The notes beneath the pieces were generated by a model, which was given only the letters and a program-made list of their open reading frames with translations, was not told the DNA's origin and made no database searches. This document shows positions 1 to 3,810 of a DNA stretch of 6,838 nucleotides, in pieces. This DNA is from Chlamydiota bacterium. Its GTDB lineage: Bacteria; Chlamydiota; Chlamydiia; Chlamydiales; Waddliaceae. The position numbers and the translations under genes were made by a program. The DNA is taken from NCBI GenBank assembly GCA_011065005.1, contig JAAKFP010000140.1:1-6838 (forward strand), read 5' to 3'. Every line of letters starts with the position of its first letter. The first letter of the stretch is position 1.

Positions 1-282
1 ACAAAAGAGAGGGAGTATATTGTGAAACATAGAATGTTTCCTTGCCCAAAGGAGCTTTTTTTAGAGTGTCTATCGCCATGTCTTCCCCATCTTATGAAAA
101 ATAAAGGAGAATTTTACCCGGAAAAAACAAATTAGACAACAGATTTCAGGGACAGAGCGTTGTTGCATTAATCACCACTGAACAAAAACGCGTACCCTGA
201 GAGTTTATGGTTAGCAATAAATTTGGGAGTACGGGGACTTGTCCTTGCAGTTCTACATAAGTTTTTCTCGACAAAAATATCT
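1..282. other. No supportable gene; possible eroded upstream part of the ceramidase pseudogene
   Basis: No intact gene is recognisable on either strand. The frame of the downstream pseudogene is open from 1 to 132, then broken by TAG at 133 and TAA at 169, and the residues read show no family motif I know. In another frame, 230-253 reads YGDLSLQF, which could be a frameshifted relic of the segment before the DVSP motif in ceramidases. This is a weak inference. No promoter, tRNA or clear terminator was seen. Confidence 0.4.
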
Positions 283-849
283 TCTTCTACGGTCTTATTT
301 GTGCGCCTGAAAGAAATATAAAACCCCAGAGGCGCGGTAGCGCTGGAAGATGTAAGCCCCCTGTGAAGCGTTAGCGGAACGGGGGGTAGATGTGAAAGAA
401 GGGTAAATACCCTCGCGGTAAAGGTCGTAGAGCTATGGGACGGTATTGAGACTCAAGCTTCCTTAGAGCTAGAAACCGTGCAGCTCCCCTATTCCTTTAC
501 TGTCGAACCCACCGGATCAGGGTTAAAAATCCCTCTCGACACCTATGACAGCGAGCTAAACCTTATCGTTATGAATGGCAATCAAGCCTTTATCACCATT
601 CCAGGAGAACTCAGCTGCCTCTATGAAGAACGACTCAATCAATTTGCTAGGGAACTGGGGTATGAAGATCTCACGTTTTTTGGTCTGACAAATGACGCGC
701 ATGGATATATCATCCCCCAAGAGTCGTGGCACCATGGGAACAAAGAATCCCACCTCTCGTTTGGTGGGGAAAGATATGGTGAAATCGTAGAGAAAATGAT
801 TCAGGACTTACTCTCGAAAATGGCACCAACAAAAGAGAAAATCAACTAG
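283..849 (+). pseudogene. Decayed neutral/alkaline ceramidase-family hydrolase, C-terminal part
   Basis: The longest intact stretch starts at a GTG at 478 and encodes 123 residues. It resembles the C-terminal half of the catalytic domain of bacterial neutral/alkaline non-lysosomal ceramidases, enzymes that hydrolyse the amide bond of ceramides. Landmarks are AFITIPGELS (family PGE motif) and FFGLTNDAHGYIIP (family NDxxGYxP motif). The same frame stays open upstream to 367 and reads NTLAVKVVELWDGIETQ, which fits the helix preceding this region in the family. Before that, across a TGA at 364-366, it reads GAVALEDVSP, resembling the GDxSP active-region motif. Across a TAA at 319-321 it reads STVLFV, also family-like. 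The GTG is therefore an accidental start inside an older gene; it has no good Shine-Dalgarno site, and the N-terminal half with the metal-binding histidines is not recognisable. Family assignment is fairly firm and the pseudogene reading likely. Sequencing error or a short surviving protein from 478 are alternatives. Confidence 0.68.
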
Positions 850-928
850 GAAATTTGCCAAACCGCTAAACAGCCTTCAATCAACTTCTTGTTTCTCCTT
901 ATTTACTCCTATGCGTTCTTTTTTAGAT

Positions 929-948
929 GGAGAAGAAACACCTTCTCC
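929..948. terminator. Small hairpin between convergent genes, possible weak terminator
   Basis: GGAGAAG (929-935) and CTTCTCC (942-948) form a perfect 7-bp stem with a 6-nt loop. It sits between the + strand pseudogene ending at 849 and the minus-strand operon ending at 968, about 20 nt past the latter's stop codon. Read on the + strand it is followed by TAGTTGTTTT, a partly U-rich tail. Read on the minus strand the tail is A-rich, so it is not a classic intrinsic terminator in that direction. Position supports a terminator; the tail does so only weakly. Confidence 0.38.
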
Positions 949-967
949 TAGTTGTTTTACCGACGGC

Positions 968-1519
968 TTAGGTTTTTTTGAAAATTGTGGTCAGTTCTTT
1001 GTTATAGAGATAGAACAGCGGCATCAAAATGAACCAGGCGATACCGACGACCATGACAGAGCCCCCCTTGCCCACGAGAAACGTAACGGCCCCGATGCGC
1101 TCCCCGGCAGCATAGCTGACCATTCCACCGAGACCGCCCAGAAATGCTGCTAAAAAGAGGTAGGGCTGCAGCCATCGCAACGAATGATTCACTGTTGTCG
1201 CAAACATTGCATATATTCCTAAGAGCCAAAACGGTGCATATCCTGGAATTAGAGTATTTGGACTTGTGAATTCCAGTACTCTGAACTTTATCATTCCGGT
1301 CTCAACAAAAAAGCCAGTAACGGTTACAGATGCTATAAAAAAGAATTCTATTTTTTTCTCTTTAATGACGGCTAAATGGTACGCCACGACACCCATTGCT
1401 CCTAGCAAACCTAAATAGGGCAGCCCTCCCGCCGCACTTGCAACACAGAACAACCAACCAATATAAAAAAGAAGGCCATTAATGATTATGGGGAGATATC
1501 GCCTTTTCACTTTTGCCAT
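968..1519 (-). CDS. DUF2878-type integral membrane protein
   Basis: This 183-residue protein is strongly hydrophobic. About six membrane spans are visible, near residues 8-28, 32-52, 57-77, 89-110, 114-136 and 150-172, with short basic connecting loops and a KKT tail. The pattern of an N-terminal NGLLFYIGWLFCV, a mid-protein FWLLGIYAMFATTVNHSLRW and a later GGMVSYAAGERIGAV matches my recollection of the DUF2878 family, inner-membrane proteins of unknown biochemical role. Its length is normal for that family. The ATG at 1517-1519 lies inside the end of the Mut7-C gene, giving a 13-nt overlap, and only an A-rich weak ribosome site precedes it. Translation probably depends on coupling to the upstream gene. 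It is the last gene of the minus-strand trio. Family assignment is moderately sure; function is unknown. Confidence 0.8.
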   Translation of the reverse strand: MAKVKRRYLPIIINGLLFYIGWLFCVASAAGGLPYLGLLGAMGVVAYHLAVIKEKKIEFFFIASVTVTGFFVETGMIKFRVLEFTSPNTLIPGYAPFWLLGIYAMFATTVNHSLRWLQPYLFLAAFLGGLGGMVSYAAGERIGAVTFLVGKGGSVMVVGIAWFILMPLFYLYNKELTTIFKKT

Positions 1520-1962
1520 TTCTTTAATTTTGTTAACATTCTTTTGGTGTGGCTACCCAACCAGTAAACTTTTCCACATTTTTTGCAAAGCCAATACTTG
1601 TCACATCTTGCCCGCACATCTTCAGGAACCTCCTCGGCGATTTCTCGTCCAGCCTCACAAAGCTCTTCGTTGCAGAGTAGACATCTTGAAAAGGGATCCT
1701 TTGTCCAATTTATGGAAATCTTCTGTGACAATTCCCTAGCACACCCCTCGACAGTATTCGCCTCAAGCCAAATCAAGAGGTCCTTTGCTTCTTGAAAACC
1801 GAGAAAATGAGCATCTCTCGTAATGAGATAACGCCCCTCTTTAAGAGCAATGTCTAAAACTTCCCTATCGGAGATAGATGTTTCAATGATGGCTGTATCA
1901 TATCCCGCCGCTCGCAACCAACGCCCTAACCTAACGAGCATCTGATCACAGAGAAACTTCAT
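1507..1962 (-). CDS. Mut7-C (DUF82) PIN-like putative RNase with zinc ribbon
   Basis: The 151-residue protein has the two parts of Mut7-C family proteins. Residues 1-80 form a PIN-like domain: MKFLCDQML with Asp6, then LGRWLRAAGYDT, then DREVLDIALKEGRYLITRD with Asp32, Glu34 and Asp50 as likely metal-binding acids. Residues 90-142 form a zinc ribbon with Cys94/Cys97 and Cys126/Cys129, followed by KVYWLGSHTKRM, a typical ending for this family. The domain is named for its similarity to the C-terminus of animal Mut-7 and is predicted to be an RNase; no substrate is known for bacterial members. It is probably cytoplasmic. The ATG overlaps the stop of the LD-carboxypeptidase gene by 1 nt (TGATG), with GAGG seven bases upstream, so start choice and coupling are well supported. 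Length is complete for the family. Confidence 0.9.
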   Translation of the reverse strand: MKFLCDQMLVRLGRWLRAAGYDTAIIETSISDREVLDIALKEGRYLITRDAHFLGFQEAKDLLIWLEANTVEGCARELSQKISINWTKDPFSRCLLCNEELCEAGREIAEEVPEDVRARCDKYWLCKKCGKVYWLGSHTKRMLTKLKKWQK

Positions 1963-3047
1963 CAGCGAACCTCAACAGGACTTTCTAACAAGTAAAGCGC
2001 TTTATTCGTAGCATCTAACTCAGCGATCGCATTCAGGGGCAGTGTCAATTGGTCAGAGATATGCCCCGAAGGGAAACCGAACAAAACAGGATAACGTGTA
2101 TGCGCAAAGTACTCTTTGAAGATATGCTCCAAAGCAAGGGTCTTGTTAGGTCTTTTGCCGCTACACCCTTTCCAACTGCATAGGATCACACCGGCAGGAT
2201 TATCCAAAAGGCCTGCAAGTTTAAGCTGCCGCAGCATCCTGTCGATGCAATAGGGTTCCTCGTCCACCTCTTCAAGAACTAAGATTTTTCCTGCTGTATC
2301 GATCTCCCAAGGTGTTCCAATCAGTGATGCTACCAGAGAAAGTGTTCCTCCCGTTAATCTGCCTCTGGCAACGCCACCATTTATTGTCATGACGGGGTGT
2401 TGCTTGCCGGGAAAAGACTTTGGAATCGGAAACCGATAGCCTCCTTTATTGATAGGTGTAGCTTTTGTGATTGTGTTCCAAAGCTGTTGTTCTGTAAAAG
2501 CGCTAGTTTTTTTTGCGCTATCACCAAACACTTCATTGAAGTTGGGTCCAAGAAAAGTAACCAACCCCGTTTCTTTTGCGATCGCAGCGTGCAATGCGGT
2601 GATATCACTCATTCCAATAAGAATTTTGGGGTGCTGTTGGATCGCTTGGTAGTCCAAGCGTTCAAGAATTCTTGCGCAGCCATACCCCCCACGATAACAC
2701 CAAACAGCTTTCACCTCGGGGTCAAGCCAGGCATTCATAAATTCCTTCGCACGATCGTAATCTGTACCCGCGAGATACCCGTTTCTAGTCATTATGTTAG
2801 ATGCTGTCCTGACACGATATCCCTTCTGAATAAGAGCATTGATCGCCCGATTTACAAACATCTGATCTTCATCAGGACAAGAGGCTGGAGCCACAATAGC
2901 GACCACGTCTCCTTTTTTCAAAAGAGGTGGAGTAATCGGGGTTTTTTCTGCATGGAGGGTAACACTTAACATTAGAAATAGAACAAAAATGCGCACAGCT
3001 TCCTTCTTGATTAAAAGTTTCTTGAGAGTGTTATAAGAATACCCCAT
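1962..3047 (-). CDS. LD-carboxypeptidase, peptidase family S66, with N-terminal export signal
   Basis: S66 enzymes are serine peptidases that remove the terminal D-alanine from the tetrapeptide of peptidoglycan or muropeptides by cutting an L,D-bond. Family landmarks follow in order: KKGDVVAIVAPAS, AVWCYRGGYGCARILERLDY, ILIGMSDIT carrying the nucleophile Ser147, LTGGTLSLVASLIGTPWE, LVLEEVDEEPYCIDRML carrying the catalytic Glu (about residue 259), and FPSGHISDQLTLPL carrying His329. Numbering is for the 361-residue product from the ATG at 3045-3047. The catalytic triad is intact. A hydrophobic segment RIFVLFLMLSVTLHA after basic residues looks like a signal peptide cleaved near HA/EK, so the enzyme probably acts outside the cytoplasm, whereas E. 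coli LdcA is cytoplasmic. The start is uncertain. A TTG at 3077 extends it by 10 residues, and a GTG at 2996 preceded by AAGGA would give a compact classical signal peptide. It is the first gene of the overlapping trio. Confidence 0.92.
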   Translation of the reverse strand: MGYSYNTLKKLLIKKEAVRIFVLFLMLSVTLHAEKTPITPPLLKKGDVVAIVAPASCPDEDQMFVNRAINALIQKGYRVRTASNIMTRNGYLAGTDYDRAKEFMNAWLDPEVKAVWCYRGGYGCARILERLDYQAIQQHPKILIGMSDITALHAAIAKETGLVTFLGPNFNEVFGDSAKKTSAFTEQQLWNTITKATPINKGGYRFPIPKSFPGKQHPVMTINGGVARGRLTGGTLSLVASLIGTPWEIDTAGKILVLEEVDEEPYCIDRMLRQLKLAGLLDNPAGVILCSWKGCSGKRPNKTLALEHIFKEYFAHTRYPVLFGFPSGHISDQLTLPLNAIAELDATNKALYLLESPVEVR

Positions 3048-3111
3048 AACTCTATGGAAGCTTCTGGTTTTTCTCAACGGATTTCTTATTTATGGTGAAC
3101 AACGCTGGAAA

Positions 3112-3182
3112 TTAACCACAGATACACACAGATGCGCACAGATAAAAGTATAGTGTTGTTTATCTGTGATCATCTGTGGTTA
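3112..3182. repeat. Intergenic palindromic repeat built on CACAGAT units
   Basis: The left arm (3113-3146) begins TAACCACAGAT and ends CACAGATAAA. The right arm (3159-3182) is the inverted counterpart, TTTATCTGTG to ATCTGTGGTTA, around a loop of about 12 nt. Inside the left arm the motif CACAGAT recurs with roughly 10-bp spacing, and this arm has one extra unit relative to the right arm. The outer 11 bp and inner 10 bp pair perfectly. This motif type is common as a dispersed intergenic element in diverse bacteria, from general memory. It lies between two minus-strand genes and would form a stem-loop in a shared transcript. It lacks a U-run, so it is not a standard terminator. Confidence 0.85.
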
Positions 3183-3206
3183 GAAATTTACGAACAAGCA
3201 CATCTG

Positions 3207-3611
3207 CTAAGAAAGGAACATCTGCACAACACCAAAAAATCCGTAGTAGAGCAAGTACAGACCCAACGCTAGGGAGATCACACCCGAATACATTAAGATG
3301 TTCCCTTCCATAACTTTAGCCGCCATTTTCTTGCCATATTCCGGCGCAAACAGGTTGAGAATCCCTTTGAGCAAAGATAAATATCCAATAAGGGTGATCA
3401 CAACCCTCCAACTATATTCCCAAATGTTGTGATTTAAGATGATGAGAAGTCCAATAAAGAGATTAATGATAGAAGTCACAACAACAAGTGCGGAATTATT
3501 GTAGAAGTCTCTGAGCACCTCTCGAAGAAATGTTTTCCTAAAAAAATAGACAAAGGCGATGATCGTCAAGTAGAGACCGAATAATCGCGCCAAGAAGATT
3601 GATACATCCAT
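3207..3611 (-). CDS. Small integral membrane protein, function unknown
   Basis: I do not recognise a named family with confidence. The 134-residue protein is almost entirely hydrophobic, with about four predicted membrane helices near residues 5-25, 41-61, 66-88 and 104-130. Charged loops include RKTFLREVLRDFYNN between helices 1 and 2 and APEYGKKMAAKVMEGN between helices 3 and 4. There is no signal cleavage site, cysteine pair or catalytic motif. The ATG at 3609-3611 is preceded at 6-nt spacing by AAGGAG (3618-3623 on the minus strand), so the start is secure. It is divergent from ppdK. It precedes the carboxypeptidase operon on the same strand, separated by about 160 nt containing a palindromic repeat, so cotranscription is possible but not shown. 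Confidence 0.82.
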   Translation of the reverse strand: MDVSIFLARLFGLYLTIIAFVYFFRKTFLREVLRDFYNNSALVVVTSIINLFIGLLIILNHNIWEYSWRVVITLIGYLSLLKGILNLFAPEYGKKMAAKVMEGNILMYSGVISLALGLYLLYYGFFGVVQMFLS

Positions 3612-3617
3612 AACCCT

Positions 3618-3623
3618 CTCCTT
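3618..3623 (-). promoter_or_regulatory. Shine-Dalgarno site of the small membrane protein gene
   Basis: AAGGAG lies on the minus strand 6 nt before the ATG at 3609-3611. It is a near-consensus site and fixes the start of the 134-residue membrane protein. Confidence 0.8.
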
Positions 3624-3667
3624 TTTGATAATGATCCTATAAGAAAAAGATTTTACAACAAAAGAGT

Positions 3668-3673
3668 ATTATA
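3668..3673 (-). promoter_or_regulatory. Possible -10 box for the small membrane protein gene
   Basis: The minus strand reads TATAAT here, a perfect -10 consensus, about 57 nt upstream of the ATG at 3611. The sequence 16-18 nt further upstream has no good TTGACA match, so the promoter call rests on the -10 alone and is tentative in this A/T-rich stretch. Confidence 0.35.
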
Positions 3674-3744
3674 GTCACGAAAAAACCGACAGAGATCTAA
3701 GCCCTAGTTGGTTAAGAAAAAAAGATAATCTGTAGAAAAGAAAT

Positions 3745-3773
3745 TTGACGGAAGCCCTATTTTGGACTATAAG
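3745..3773 (+). promoter_or_regulatory. Predicted sigma70-type promoter of ppdK
   Basis: TTGACG (3745-3750) and TATAAG (3768-3773) are separated by exactly 17 nt. Each differs from consensus at one position. Transcription would start near 3780, giving a leader of about 30 nt before the ATG at 3811. The TTG of the -35 box is also the first codon of the longest open frame, which argues that the true start is the downstream ATG. Confidence 0.7.
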
Positions 3774-3798
3774 AAATTTTTGGCACAATAAGATCAAT

Positions 3799-3805
3799 AG
3801 GGAGA
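3799..3805 (+). promoter_or_regulatory. Shine-Dalgarno site of ppdK
   Basis: AGGGAGA, with its GGGAG core ending 6 nt before the ATG at 3811, sets the ppdK start. No comparable site precedes the upstream TTG at 3745. Confidence 0.75.
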
Positions 3806-3810
3806 CATCG

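Noticed and set aside
364..366. In-frame TGA read as selenocysteine or programmed readthrough.
   Set aside because: No SECIS-like stem is positioned to decode it, a second in-frame stop (TAA 319) lies upstream, and the N-terminal half is unrecognisable. Gene decay explains all of this better.
301..450. Possible group II intron 5' end or structured RNA (GTGCGCC at 301, GGCGC at 331, AGGGTAAATACCCT).
   Set aside because: The same bases read in frame as ceramidase-like protein (GAVALEDVSP, NTLAVKVVELWDGIETQ). No intron-encoded protein and no domain V-like hairpin were seen.
911..1153. Plus-strand open frame of 80 codons.
   Set aside because: It lies mostly antisense to the DUF2878 gene, has no good ribosome site, and its composition is not protein-like.
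1507..1962. Toxin-antitoxin pair formed by the PIN-like Mut7-C protein and a neighbour.
   Set aside because: Neither neighbour resembles an antitoxin: one is a full S66 peptidase and the other a six-span membrane protein. Mut7-C proteins with zinc ribbons usually occur without antitoxins.
2397..2969. Plus-strand open frame of 190 codons.
   Set aside because: It is the antisense shadow of the LD-carboxypeptidase, whose catalytic motifs are intact on the other strand. The predicted protein is cysteine/serine-rich with no family resemblance.
3112..3182. CRISPR array or intrinsic terminator.
   Set aside because: The units are about 10 bp without unique spacers and are arranged as one inverted pair, so it is not a CRISPR array. 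There is no U-run after the stem, so it is not a classical terminator.
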